From Perilla frutescens (taxonomy: Eukaryota; Streptophyta; Magnoliopsida; Lamiales; Lamiaceae), in the NCBI GenBank assembly GCA_026008535.1, contig BRKX01000014.1:43344506-43408505 (forward strand): a stretch of DNA of 64,000 nucleotides, read 5' to 3'. Under the pieces are notes generated by a model. It did not search any database and was not told the origin of the DNA. It saw nothing but the letters and a program-made list of their open reading frames with translations. Numbering within the stretch: the stretch's first letter is position 1; every line of letters starts with the position of its first letter. This document shows positions 32,746 through 45,751 of this stretch, piece by piece. The position numbers and the translations under genes were made by a program.

Positions 32746-35700
32746 TCAAACGGCAACCCCGGGTCTGCATCTCACCGATGCAATCTTGACCACTGCCACA
32801 TCTCCTCTCTTAACGATTTCTCGTATAAGATGGTACTTTCTCTCTATGTGTTTACTTGCCTTATGGGCTCTGGGTTCCTTTGAATTTGCCACTACACCTG
32901 AGTTATCACAATATACCGTGATACTCTTAGGCAAATCAGGAACCACGCTCAAGTCCAACAAGAAGCTCTTGAGCCAGACGACCTCTTTTGCAGCCTCAGA
33001 CGTAGCTACATATTCGGCCTCCATGGTAGAATCCGCAATGCATTTCTGCTTTATGCTCCTCCATGCAATGGCTCCGCCTCTCAAGGTAAACACATAGCCT
33101 GAGGTAGATTTACTCTGATCTTTATCGGATTGAAAATCTGAGTCCGTGTAACCCAAAGGCACTAGACTATCAGAGCGGTACACCAGCATATAATCTCGAG
33201 TCCTTTTTAGGTACTTGAGTATATTCTTAACCGCAGTCCAGTGACCTTGTCCAAGGTTAGACTGATATCTGCTTACCATGCCGACTGCATAGCATATATC
33301 AGGTCTAGTGCATAGCATAGCATACATAAGGCTTCCCACAGCCGAAGCATATGGAACGCCCTTCATCTCATCTATCTCAGCCTGTGTGTGGGGACACATA
33401 TCCTTGGATAGATGAATTCCATGCCTGAAAGGTATAAAACCTTTCTTGGAATCCTGCATGTTAAACCTAGCTAGCACTGTGTCGATATATGTCGCCTGGG
33501 ATAAGCACAACATCCTTTTCTGGCGATCTCGAATAATCTTGATGCCAAGGACATGTCCGGCTTCTCCTAGATCTTTCATATCGAACTGCTTAGACAACCA
33601 CACCCTTATGTTAGATAATACTTTCTTACTGTTTCCAATAAGTAAGATATCATCAACATATAGCACGAGGAAAGCCACTACGTTTCCGTCACTTTTCTTA
33701 TACACACAGCTCTCATCCGGACATTGCACGAATCCATATGATTGGATAACCTTGTCAAACTGGATGTTCCAAGACCTTGACTCCTGTTTAAGTCCATAAA
33801 TGGATCTCTTAAGCTTGCACACTAAGTGCTCTTGACCTTTAGCAATGAAACCCTCTGGTTGCTTCATGTGGATGTTTTCCTCAAGACTTCCATTCAGGAA
33901 AGCTGTCTTGACATCCATCTGCCAAATCTCATAATCCAAATGAGCGGCAATAGACAAGAGAATCCGGATTGACTTAAGCATGGCTACCGGTGAAAAGGTT
34001 TCCTCATAATCGATCCCTTCTTTCTGAGTATACCCTTTCGCCACCAATCTTGCCTTGAAAGTTTCAACCTTCCTGTCAGCTCCTCTCTTGCGTTTGTAAA
34101 CCCACTTACACCCAATGGGTTTTACCCCATCCTGTGGTTCTACAAGCTCCCAGACTTGATTGTGATCCATAGATCCAATCTCAGACTCCATTGCAATTTT
34201 CCAAGAGTCTGCATCTTTGTCTTGGATTGCTTCGTCGTAGGTCCTGGGATCCAATTTATTTAGTTCTTCAGGGAAATCCGAAGATTCACCCAAACCAATG
34301 AATCTGTCAGGTTGGCGTACAACCCTCCCACTGCGACGAGGCAGTTCATGTACTTCTGTGACACGTTGTGCAGTAAATTGTGGTTCCTCTTCTTGTACTG
34401 TTGGTGTTAGATTCGAATTTTCCCCTCGAAGTTCCTGGAGTACTATCTCACTTCTTGGCTTGTGATTTATTACATAGTCTTCCTCTAAGAATCGAGCATT
34501 GGTACTCACAATGATCTTCTGATCCTTAGGACTATAAAATAAACCACCTTTCGTTCCTTTGGGATATCCAACAAACAGTCTAACATCCGTACGTGGTACT
34601 AGCTTATCAGCTTCCTTATCCAGCACATGTGCTAGACTACCCCAAATCCGAAAATGTCCAAGACTGGGCTTTCGTCCAGTCCAAAGTTCTGTGGGCGTAG
34701 ATGGGATTGATTTTGATGGAACCACATTTAGAATATAGGCTGCCGTTTTCAGGGCATATCCCCAGAACGAAATAGACAGATCTGAATAGCTCATCATCGA
34801 TCTAACCATCTCTAACAATGTTCTGTTCTTTCTCTCCGCCACGCCGTTTTGCTGTGGCGTTCCTGGCGCAGTCAACTGGGATGTAATCCCATTCTCTACT
34901 AAGTAGTCCCTAAATTTATTCGAGAGGTACTCACTACCACGATCAGACCATAGTGATTTGATACTTTTAGCTGTACGTTTTTCCACTTCCGCTCTGAATT
35001 CTTTGAAAGTCTCAAAGGATTCTGACTTGCAGCGTAACAGGTATATGTATCCATACCTTGAGTAATCATCAATGAACGTGATGAAATACTCGTACCCTCC
35101 TCGAGCCTGAACTGACATAGGGCCACATAAGTCAGAGTGAATCAAATCTAGTACCTCTTCAGATCTATTCCCTTTATCCTTAAAGGGTCGCTTGGTCATT
35201 TTACCTTCCAAACAGGATTCACACAAAGGGAACGATTCTAGGACCAATGAAGACAAGGGCCCATCGTTTACTAGTCTTTGTATCCATTTAAGGTTAATAT
35301 GGCTGAGCCTAAGATGCCAAAGATAGGTTTGATTTATTTCCGAAGGTTCTTTTCGTTTGTTAGGGTTTTTGACCAATGTATTCAGTAAATGCATTTACGT
35401 AGTGTTTCACATAGGATTAAGTAAATAAAGATGCCCAACAAATGTGCCAGAACAGATAAAACGTTTATCACTAAAGATAACAACCTTGTTATCAAAAGAA
35501 ACAGAATATCCATCCATAAAAAGTTGAGAAACTGAAATCAAGTTTCGCCTAAAACCAGGCACATAAAGACAATCCTTTAAAACTAAAATCCTATCACTAC
35601 TAAAAGATAAGGTTACGTCTCCCACTGCAACTGCCGCCACTTTCGTAGCATTGCCCATGTAGACTGAAATCTCTCCATCACTCAGCTGCCTTTTTGCCAG

Positions 35701-36624
35701 GAACCGCTGTAAAGACATGCAAACATGATCAGTAGCTCTAGTATCTACTACCCATGACTGAGTAGAATAAGTAGCTAAACATGTTTCAACGACGAGAGAT
35801 TGAGACATACCCTTTTTCTTCTTCTTGTTAGGACAATCCGCCTTCCAGTGACCTGGCTGGCCGCACTTGAAACACTTTGTCTTTGACTTAAATTCCTCGG
35901 GAGGAATCTTAGTCCTAGACTTCTTCACCTTAGGCGCCCCATCTGCAGCTTTCTTGGGTGCGTTCTTCTTCTTCCTTTTAGTACCAGAAGAAGACACCCT
36001 ATTTTTAGCTAGGTGTGCCTCCGGATTTCCTTTTTGAAGTAACTCAGCCGCCTGAAGATCAATGACCAGTTCAGTCAGGCTGACATCCCTTTTAATCATG
36101 TTAAAGTTCAGCCTGAACTGCTCAAACCTCGAGGACAGGCTATGAAGAACAATGTCGATTTGAGAATCGCCATCCAGCTCTCCACCCAAGGTCTCGATCT
36201 CAGCCAGATACCCCATCATCGTGAGAACGTGATCCCTAACAGGTGTGGAGTCAGACATTCTCACATCCATTAGCTTCTTCATCGCCAAATAGCGTGCCGA
36301 GCGGTTCTGATGACCGAAGAGTTGCCTAAGGTTGTACAAGATATCATAAGCGGTTTTCATAGGTTCATGCTGATGTTGCAACACATTCGACTTAGATGCC
36401 AGAATGTAACAGCGCGCTACCTCATTGGACCTAACCCACTTATCATATGCAACCTTTTGGGCTTCGTCAGAACCCTCATCTAGCTTCTGAGGACATATTT
36501 CTTCAAGTACGAATTTGTGTCCTTCCGCAGTGAGAACAAGATTAAGGTTTCGAATCCAATCATTGTAATTTTCACCGATTAACTTGTTTTCTTTGAGAAT
36601 AGTGGACAGGTTGGAGAGTGCCAT
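32746..36624 (-). pseudogene. gag-pol: gag-pol of copia element B, open except for two adjacent stops
   Basis: ATG 36624-36622 (MALSNLSTILKENKLIGEN). Gag UBN2 domain, zinc knuckle CFKCGQPGHWKADCP, protease with DTRA instead of DTGA (Gly lost, GGA to AGA). A TGA (35409-35407) and a TAA (35397-35395) lie at the protease/integrase junction, four codons apart, where C reads Glu and Gln. From 35394 to 32746, 882 codons are open: WHLRLSH and CESCLEGK, integrase with HSDLCGPM, SDRGSEY and NGVAERKN, RT with KTAFLNGSLEE and YVDDILLIGN, RNase H with GYTDSDFQSD. About 25 codons of the RNase H end (between VKIAS and VRCRPG) are deleted in frame. Confidence 0.92.
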
Positions 36625-38372
36625 GATGATATAGAATAACTGAAAAGTAAACATGTAGTACACTCACAAACTTTAGGATACTCACATATAATCGTATACC
36701 TCAAAAAAATTATATGTAATCCACCGATATTTTAAAAATGTTTCTTATAAGCCACGTTAGTGTGGACGTTTATAAAATTCATCCTTAAACAGGTAAAACC
36801 ACCTTTAATTTACCTCCAGTCAAATTTCCTTATGACAAGTAAATTAATAGTCGGAAATAACCACGGTGGTGTAACCTTCCAATTAATAAGCCACGTTAGT
36901 GTGGACGTTTATTAATAAATTACACCTAAGTGTGAACACCATCATCTTAGCACCAAGTCCACTATTTCGAACTCCCTGCTCCAGTTGGAGGAGTCAGTTT
37001 GTTCTAGTAGTGTTCTACAGCTATCTTGATAAAGAAGTTTAATTTCTAGAGATAACAGTGATTTAACACATCCGTTATGGAAGAAGACCTATTGTCAACT
37101 CGCATGTCTATCACATCTCAATTAAACCAGATTAATGGAGACCGTTTGAGATTTCTACATACTTTGGTATGAATCTCTCCCACTTAGTTATTTAAGATTG
37201 AGGTTTCATTTTATCCCATTGTAAAACATGCAAACATCACATAAAATGATAAAACACCATTGCATGCTTCAAACAACATAATAAGCAATAATAATAAAAA
37301 CCAACTATCATGACTTATATCTCATGTTGCTGAACGAGATAAAACTGAAAAGTCAGCTCCGGAAACTCGGGCATGGCTACCGCCCTTATCACTGCGCCTC
37401 GCCGAAAACCTAGCTCCAATTAGGATTTCGGGACGTGAATCAGTGATACTTCCTTTTTTGAGCTGTGCCACTCTCCTTCTTTGAGTTGATCTTCAAACTT
37501 TATTCAATATAGAATATCTATTCCTTAGAGGAAAAAACTAATATATCTAGAATAAAATTACAACTCAATAACTTGGTCTAACAGTTTTATTTCTATTACA
37601 TTAAAACAACATAAAATAAAACCTAGACCTAATCCATGGATTTTCTCATGGATTAAAATCACGTAGCCAAACCGGCATACGACCCATCATACATCCAACA
37701 TAAATTAAAACATACATCACATAATTAAGGAGCCATGATAGTCGGTAACCCTGCAAACAAGTCAGTCTACAAATCCAACAATCACAATTACATGATTAGC
37801 ATAAAATAACATATGATATCCAAACATGACATATTAAATAATATTCGAATTTTTCAATTAATAAAATTAATTAATTCGATATTATCCACAAGATAAAAAT
37901 TAGAAATTAAAATAATTATCCACCAATTTATAACTTGTATTTTTTGAAAATATTACTAAAATAAATCTGAAAATTATTTAAAATTATCCACCAAATTTAT
38001 TTAATATTTTCTAGCCACCCTAATTAAATAATAATTGGATATATTGATATAAATCAAAAATCTAATCCAAATATTATCCATAAGAATCTAAATCTTCAAG
38101 GATAAGGTTTAGAGATTTGATTCCAATCCAAAATCTTCCAAAACTTATCCAAATTTAAAATCTTATCACAATTGGATTTCGATAATTATTTGTATATATC
38201 CAAAATTCACCTCATCCAATTTTAACACAAGATTTCCGAAAATAACCAAATTAATAAATCTGAAAATTTGATCCACTTCAAATTCTTCCAAATTTAAAAT
38301 TCTATTTTCAAATCTATCTAGATTAAAATTAGGTAAATTAAGATATACATCAAATAACACCAAATCTTTAAT
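36625..38372 (-). other. Leader of element B, 5'-deleted
   Basis: Same layout as in A. In minus order: the AT-rich repeats (38372-37850), the AATCCATG/CATGGATT hairpin (37631-37654), a GC-rich patch, two ACGTCCAC/GTGGC hairpins (36882-36916, 36743-36777) and CAG acceptor-like 36642-36640, 16 bases before the ATG. Compared with A, the last 28 or so LTR bases, the primer site and roughly 0.7 kb of leader are gone; the LTR text CCTGCGGTGG is joined directly to ATTAAAGATTTGG. Confidence 0.75.
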
Positions 38373-38742
38373 CCACCGCAGGATCCAATTGGATGTTCAT
38401 TAATCCTAATGCCATGTAGATCATAATTTTATGAAGCACATATGTTTTAATTAACCGAGTTCAAATAACATGCATAGCCGGTTTAATCGATTCTACTAAA
38501 GTGGAAACATAGAAATCGAAAAATGACTAACAAAGTAAACGACGGGTTGAGGACAAGATTAAAGGTCTAATCTTGTTGTTGTGTATGATGATGATCGGCG
38601 CCCACCAATGCTATTCCACTCCATGATCTTCTGTTGTATTCCCGGACTGAATCTAGTTTTAGAGTGGGCTGAAATCTACTAGATCAGTACGGATACTATG
38701 GAGATAAAGGAGAACAAAAGAGAGTTGAATTGTAACACACAT

Positions 38743-38788
38743 AATTTCGACCACCACCTCCCTATTTATAGGCGAGGTGGTCGAAATT
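38743..38788 (-). promoter_or_regulatory. TATA-box palindrome, element B 5' LTR
   Basis: AATTTCGACCACC (from 38743) faces GGTGGTCGAAATT (to 38788) with perfect complementarity. The TATA box (TATAAATA on minus, about 38762-38769) lies between. The arms differ in sequence from those of A yet still pair. Confidence 0.75.
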
Positions 38789-39138
38789 ATCAAGTCCTAA
38801 TCATACTGGGCTTGGGTCTCTATCTCCTTTTCCAACTCCAGTCCATTAAAATCATATTGGGCTACAACAGGGATCTAGAAGAATATTAAATTGGCCTGCT
38901 AATTTATTTAATTTCCAATATCCAATAAACTTAGGATATTATTAAATAAATTAAGTATTATTTTTATTCCACTAAAGAAATAATACTGACCTACCAATTT
39001 AATACATATTTCTGAATATGCTTTCTCCTTTAGTCCAACCATTCCCCGTGTTTAAGATATAATGCCCATTAATTAATTATGTAAGCTTCTGACAGCTATA
39101 ATTAATTAATATCTTATCCTTGAGTAGTACCACACAAG

Positions 39139-39143
39139 CTTTA
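39139..39143 (+). other. Left target site duplication of element C (CTTTA)
   Basis: CTTTA here and at 51647-51651 flank element C. Removing C and one copy restores the LTR of B (ACAAGCTTTACTCATG). Confidence 0.92.
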
Positions 39144-40566
39144 TGTTGGTTTTGTATACTAAAAGACCTGTCTTTTGTATACATTATTAATGATGGTTTA
39201 TGATGATATAGAATGAATACAATTGCAGTCACTGTTTGCATTTAAATTGTTATATTTACATGCATGTTCACTATACTTACATTGTAGATGATATGGTGTG
39301 GGTAAACACATGGTTAGATCATATCATCGGTTCCTTGTAATATATTAAAAGGCTCACGGTCCAGATGGTATTGAACCTGCTATCGATACGATGTAGAATA
39401 ATCTAATAGTTAGTTTGTCTTGACTAACTGATTATTCTAATACACGGTCAAGTGTATTGAAGAGGATCTACTTAGGATTTTATTCTCTATTCTGACCTTA
39501 AATGAGAGAATAAGAATCCACAGAGTTCGGGTTCTTAACCCCTATATGTTGGCGGACATATACGTGTAGTGATTGCAGCTTTGATTTATCAAAGGGTGAG
39601 ATTCTTTCATAGGATCAATAATCTCGATATCTTAGGTTGTGACATTTACACTTATGATAGGTCGTGCAATATTTAGGGGCACCGTGTCCTGGTACGCCAG
39701 GTTGATGGTGTGCCTTTGAGGAAATACAAGTTCATATTGAAACCCTGCAGGTGGAATTTATTTCGTACATGAGTAAAGCTTGTGTGGTACTACTCAAGGA
39801 TAAGATATTAATTAATTATAGCTGTCAGAAGCTTACATAATTAATTAATGAGCATTATACCTTAAACACGGGGAATGGCTGGACTAAAGGAGAAAGCATA
39901 TTTAGAAATATGTATTAAATTGGCAGATCGGTATTATTTCTTTAGTGGAATAAAAATAATACTTAATTTATTTAATAATATCCTAAGTTTATTGGATATT
40001 GGAAATTAAATAAATTTGCAGGCCAATTTAATATTCTTCTAGATCCCTGTTGTAGCCCAATATGACTTTAATGGACAGGAGTTGAAAAAAGAGATAGAGG
40101 TCCAAGCCCAGTATGTTTAGGGCTTGATAATTTTGACCACCTTCCCTATAAATAGGGAGGTGGGGATCGAAATTATTGGTGTTACAATTCAGCTCTGTTT
40201 TGTTCTCTTTATCTCCACAGTATCCTTACCGATCTTGTAGATTTCAGCCCACCCTGAAACTAGATTCAGTCTGGGAATACAACAGAAGATCAAGGAGTGG
40301 AATAGCATTAGTGAGCGCCGATCATCATCATACACAACAACAAGATTAGACCTTTAATCTTGTCCTCAACTCGTCGTTTAATTTGTAAGTCGTTTTTCGA
40401 TTTCTATGTTTCCACTTTAGTAGAATCGATTAAACCGGCTATGCATGTTAATTGAACTCGGTTAAATAAAACATATGTGCTGCATAAAATTATGATCTAC
40501 ATGACATTAGGATTAATGAACATCCAATTAGATCCTGCGGTGGTTCAATTCGGAAAAGCCCCAACA
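39144..40566 (+). repeat. 5' LTR of element C
   Basis: TGTTGGTTTTGTATACTAAAAG to GCCCCAACA. It contains the U3 TTAATTAATTAT inverted repeat (near 39810-39848), the TATA palindrome (40129-40174), the U5 hairpin (40341-40362) and GTAAGT (40385-40390). It is followed by the canonical primer site. Confidence 0.95.
40129..40174 (+). promoter_or_regulatory. TATA-box palindrome, element C 5' LTR
   Basis: AATTTTGACCACC at the left and GGTGGGGATCGAAATT at the right pair, apart from a one-base change and a small bulge. TATAAATA lies in the centre (40147-40154). Confidence 0.7.
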
Positions 40567-40568
40567 AC

Positions 40569-40580
40569 TGGTATCAGAGC
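40569..40580 (+). other. Primer binding site of element C
   Basis: TGGTATCAGAGC, a perfect match to the canonical initiator tRNA-Met primer complement, two bases after the LTR. Confidence 0.92.
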
Positions 40581-42453
40581 GGGTTTTGGCATTGTTCTAG
40601 ATTTAATCCTAGGATTCATTCGAAATTTATGTATAAATTTGATGAAATATTTATGTTAGTTAAATTTTCAGATTTATATGTTTATATTTTTCGAATTGAC
40701 GTGTTGAAAACTTGGATGAATTTTTTATAGTGTTTCAAAAATTCTAGTTTTGAATGAGTTGTGATTTTCGATCTATACCTAAATGATTTTGGAATGTAAT
40801 TTTGAGGATTCAAAATTTCCAGATTTATTTATTGTATTTTTCGAAAATTGGAGCACCATTATTTTTGAATTTTTGGTGTTTAAAATTCCCTAATTTACTC
40901 TATATAATTTTCGGCTATGTTGAATTAATTTGGAGAGGTATTTGATTTAAAATCAAATTTCCAGATTTATTTAATATAGGGGGTCGAAAATTTTGGTGTG
41001 TGGAATTAGATATGGTATTTTTGATGTATATCGTATAGTTACCTAATTCTATTATACATATGAATTGAAAATATAATATTAGATTTGGAAAGTTTGAAGA
41101 GGATCAAATTTTCAGATTTAATATATGTTAATTTTCAATTTTTATAGATTTTAGAATTGGATAAGGTAATTTTGATGTATATCAATAATTATAAAATTCT
41201 ATACACAATAGGTTTTGAAAATAGATTTTAAATTTGGATAGTTTTGAAGTGGATCAAAATTTTCAGATTTTTATCTTGTTATTTTCGAAACCTAGGTGGA
41301 TTAGAATTGGAAAAATAATTTTTGGTGTATATCATAAATTATTTAATTCTAATCTAGGTAGGATTGGAAATAGAATTTAAATTTGGAAGGTGTTTGAAGT
41401 GGATCAAAATTTTCAAATTTTAATTCTTAAGATTTTCGATCCTAGCTTAATATTTGGGATATATTTTTGATCTACATCAAGATTTTCAAATATTAATTAA
41501 TTAGGGTGTTATTCAAAAATTAAGAAATAAATTTGGTGGATAATTTTAACAAATTTCCATATTTATTCTTAAGATATTTTCGAGATTATCAAGATTTAAT
41601 TTGGTAGATAATTATTTAATTTCCAAATTATATCTTGTAGCTATTTTCGAAATTATTAATTTAATTAATTGGATATTTCGAAAATTATGTCATGTTAGGA
41701 TATCATATGTTATTTTATGCTAATCATGTAATTGTAATTGTTGGATTTGTAGACTGACTTATTTGCAGGGTTACCGACTATCATGGCTCCTTAATTATGT
41801 GATGTATGTTTTAATTTATGTTGGATGTATGATGGGCCATATGCCGGTTTGGCTACGTGTTTTTAATCCATGAGAAAATCCATGGATTAGGTCTAGATTT
41901 TATTTTATGTTTTTTTAATATAATAGAAATAAAACTGTTAGACCAAGTTATTAAGTTGTAATTTTATTCTAGATATATTAGTTTTTTCCTTTAAGGAATA
42001 GATATTCTATATTGAATAAAGTTTGAAGATCAACTCAAATGAGGAAAGTAGTACAGCTCAAGAAAGGAAGTATCACTGATTCACGTCCCGAAATCCTAAT
42101 TGGAGCTAGGATTTTCAGCGAGGCGCAGTGATAAGGGCGGCGGCCATGCCCGAGTTTCCGGAGCTGACTTTCCAATTTTATCTCATTCAGCAACATGAGA
42201 TATAAACCATGATAGTTGGTTTTTATCATTATTTCTTATTATGCTGTTTGAAGCATGCAATGACGTTTTATCATTTTATGTGATGTTTGTCTGTCTTACA
42301 ATGGGACAAATTGGAACATCAATCTTAAATAACTAAGTGGGAGAGATTCATACCAAAGTATGTAGAAATCTCAAACAGTCTCCATTAATCTGGTTTAATT
42401 GAGATATGATTGGCATGCGAGTTGACAATAGGTCTTCCTCCATAACGGATGTG

Positions 42454-42458
42454 TGATA
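42454..42458 (+). other. Left target site duplication of the solo LTR (TGATA)
   Basis: TGATA repeats at 45752-45756. Without the insertion the leader reads GTGTGATATCAC, which matches GTGTCATATCAC in A. Confidence 0.9.
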
Positions 42459-45400
42459 TGTAACAGCACGGTCCCTTAGGCGGTAATTTTAAGGGGGACG
42501 GGGTGTTAGGCGTAAAAGCCGAAGAAAATAGGTAGATTAATCAGAAATCCAGGGGGGTGTTTTTAGAATTAAACTAAGTTAGCGCCTCAAGGACTTAGGT
42601 AACTTAACTTTATGACTAGAAGAACTTATCGCTTTCAACGAATCAAAGGGGTCAAAGGATTCAATCGAGTCAAAGAAATGCCAAAACATAGGCCAACTGA
42701 AGTTTAAACAGAATCCAAAGACAACAGATAGGAATTCAACTTTATAACTAAGCAAGACTTCCTCAAAAGCCACGATGGCTAAGACCCATAAAAAGGTCGG
42801 AGTCAAATAAATCATACTATCCCATTCCTAGGACAAAGCAAGAAATTAACTCAAGCTTAACTTGAACGAACAGAATCATGGTTTAAAGAAAAAGCCTCTT
42901 CGTAGGTGAACAACAACAACAAGCATGTAAGACTTATTCACAAGTCGACTGAAAATGAATAGATACCAGAATGCTCAACAAGTACGACTATTCAAATAAC
43001 TCGAAATAACAAGCATGCAAGACCTATTCACAAGTCAACTGAAGATGAATAGATACCAGAATGCTCAACAGGTATGACTATTCAAATAACTCAGAATCAA
43101 TAAAGGCATAGACGGGTATGTCAAAAGCACATGCTTCAAAGACTTTATTGATAACTAGAATTCATAGCATTTAAGACATGCTATTCTCAAGAATCAAGTT
43201 ACATTAATCAAGACTAGATACTAATATCAGAGTACTTAGCGGAAGAAAAACATGTAACCATATAGAGAAACAAACTTGAAACCTTGGAGAACTCAGACAA
43301 CCCCACCAGCAGCACATCACCGGCCTCGGCATCTCAACCTGAAAACATTTGGAAAAGAGGGTGTGAGCACTAATGTACTCAGTGGGGTTTTACGAGAAAA
43401 CTCTTTAATAAACTTTGGAATATACAATTATAAACTGGCGGCATATGGAGAGCAAAACGCAAAAGCCCTCTCCATACCCGCAAAACCTTTTACTTCATTT
43501 CTTGGCGCCTTTCCTGGCTCAAACCTATTGTCTATTGCACCCTTTTTGCCTTAGGATGAGAGAGGGGTTACCTCAAGTATCCTCTGAGTATGCGAGGGGG
43601 TTACCCAGCAGTGACTTCCTTTACTTTCAAATGTTCAACTCGGCGACTCGAAGGTCACGACATGATAATGCAAATAAACTGTTCTTTGAGCTCGATAACC
43701 TGCTTACAACAGAAACTATATCTTTCCTTAAATTCCTCCTTTCTTAACCTTAACCTTCCTCACTTAACCTTAACCTCATTCCTTACCTACTTGACTTAGC
43801 TAGCAATACCAAACTTAGAGCAATCGTCTAAGGCTAATTCTTAATTGAGCATGATCTCGGCCTACAAAGGATTTAACGCTACATTAACCAGGAAATCCTT
43901 AATCCTTTACTATACGAGCTTTAACAAAGCATAAACATTCAAATACGAGGAAATGAACGCGGATAAACATCGATTGCAATAAAGCAATTCTAAACACCTC
44001 ATGCTAGCATAAATTGTATATAAACAATTCTAGCATACTAAACATACATGAGAGCTCACTTAACTTATAACAACTTACTTTATCTTATCAAACTCAAATA
44101 ATAATTCAACAATATCATGTATATAAATTCCTATATTCCTTTCCTTTCCTTGTACAGAGACTAAACAGGCAGAGCATAAAATATTTTAATTGGATATTTC
44201 CCTTGCCTTAACATGCTTTTAGAGCTTAATTGCTCAAATCTTATACTTGGTTTAGAACCACCCACCTCGATGACGAACATCTCGATAATGAGCACGTAGA
44301 CGAAGCAACGAGCTGAAAATCCTTCATCGGGCCTCCTCAGGGTTCACCTCATCTTTATGTAAGTCGATCAATGACTTGAAACCTTATTCGAGTTCCTAAT
44401 AAGACACCGAAATGATATCTAAACCCTTGACCCTTAACTATAACTTAAAATGCGATAATTTAAAAGATTAAGGCATCCGAAATTACCACAAATGGGGACG
44501 GAAAATCCGATTCGAAATTTCAAGATTCCGGACAATTAGCCACTACTACCTTGTATATCATTGAAAGAGCTTCGATTTGAGTACTCATGGGCCTCGTGGT
44601 TCCAACCGAGGCAAAAGTTATGACCTCCGTACGAAAATGTACCGGAGCTGCCGGGCAGCACGAGCGCGCCCGCGCGCCCAAGCGCCGCCGCGGCGCCCAT
44701 GCCCTCGCGGGGCTACCTCGCCCCCGCGGGGCTCCTTGCCCCCTCGGCGCCCTTCAGCCCCCGCGGCGCTCCTCGCCCCCGCGGCGCCCGCCCCCGCGGC
44801 GCCCTCCAGCCCCGCGGCGCTCCTCCCTAGCCCCACGGCGCCCCTCCAGCCCTGCGGCGCCCGCCCCCACGGCGCCCCCCTTGCCCCGCGGCGCTCTTCG
44901 CCCCCGCGGGGCTCCCTCTCTGCTCTCTCTCTCACTGGGGTGCCCTCACGAAGAGGACTCCCACTCTCTCTCTCTCTCAACTCTACAGAAATGGGGGTGA
45001 AGAAGGAATGAGCGAGGAAATCAAAGGGGAAGGGCTGCTATTTATAAGAAAAAATATGGCTTCCTCGAGAAGCTACTTCAGTGCAACAATACTGCTTTAA
45101 AAATATCGGGTTCGGATAAAAGGCGCTTTATTCGATGGCGAGGTCCAAATGACCTCGTTTATTAAATCTGAAAATACCGATAGGTTCGCTAGCTCGAGTA
45201 CTATTAAACCAACTTGACTCGGAATAAAGAACGAGTCGTTTTGAAGGAAAACGAGAAAATATTCTCTTTTCAAAAATAAAGTTACTATTCCACGCAAGGG
45301 ACAAATAAAATTCACGAGCGTTCAATTGACCTCAGAATGAAAATCCGGGAACGCCAACGGATTTCTTTAGAAATTTCTCATAGGAAAGGCTTGAAAAATC

Positions 45401-45751
45401 AAGGCTCGGGCCAACACATGAGATTTCGTAAATTTCTAACGAACGCGCTCCTACGGAAAAACACTATTCAATTTCTTTAAACGCGATAAAAATCACCGGG
45501 AACTCATACGACTTCAGATTTAACATCCGAAAGCACCGGCATGCTCCTTGGGTCAACGCCTTTCAAACATGACCAAAATCGGCTGCTACTGAGCTGGAAT
45601 CAAAATTCTCAAAAAGACGATTTATTGAAAAACGATCCTAAAAACACAATTAAGAACCGAAACATCCTAATTATGCTTAAAATTCCTCTTAATAAATCCT
45701 AATTAAAATTAGGAATTACTTAATTATATTTTGAAAATCCGGGTTGTTACA
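42459..45751 (-). mobile_element. Solo Tekay-type LTR, minus strand (3,293 bp)
   Basis: TGTAACAGCACGG at the left and GGGTTGTTACA at the right form the TG/CA ends with inverted TGTAAC. The 5-bp duplication is TGATA. Read in minus it starts TGTAACAACCCGGATTTTC, like the 3' LTR at 8372, and ends GGGACCGTGCTGTTACA, like 2224-2239. There is no internal region, so unequal or intra-element recombination left a single LTR. TATA box on minus near 45049-45058. A GC-rich repeat block lies at about 44660-44930. No gene. Confidence 0.9.
44690..44930 (-). repeat. GC-rich minisatellite in the solo LTR
   Basis: About a dozen units of 15-21 bases around CCCCGCGGCGCTCCTCG, with variants CCCCACGGCGCC and CCCCGCGGGGCTCC. 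Nearly all bases are G or C in a window otherwise AT-rich. The 3' LTR at 8372-11349 has only a short GC-rich patch at the same relative place, so the array expanded in this copy or its source. Long frames on both strands here are a by-product of absent A/T stops. Confidence 0.75.

Larger units (their letters stand above)
38373..39143 (-). repeat. 5' LTR of element B, U3/R/U5 part
   Basis: Reverse of the LTR text from the CTTTA target site to the truncated U5 end. It holds the TATA palindrome and U5 hairpin. The donor-like site reads GTTAGT here rather than GTAAGT. It continues at 51652-52282 beyond element C. Confidence 0.88.

Noticed and set aside
44577..45011. 145- and 138-codon plus-strand frames and a 121-codon minus-strand frame, Pro/Ala/Arg- or Gly-rich
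   Set aside because: They arise because the GC-rich minisatellite of the solo LTR lacks A/T-rich stop codons in all frames; no domain and no start context.
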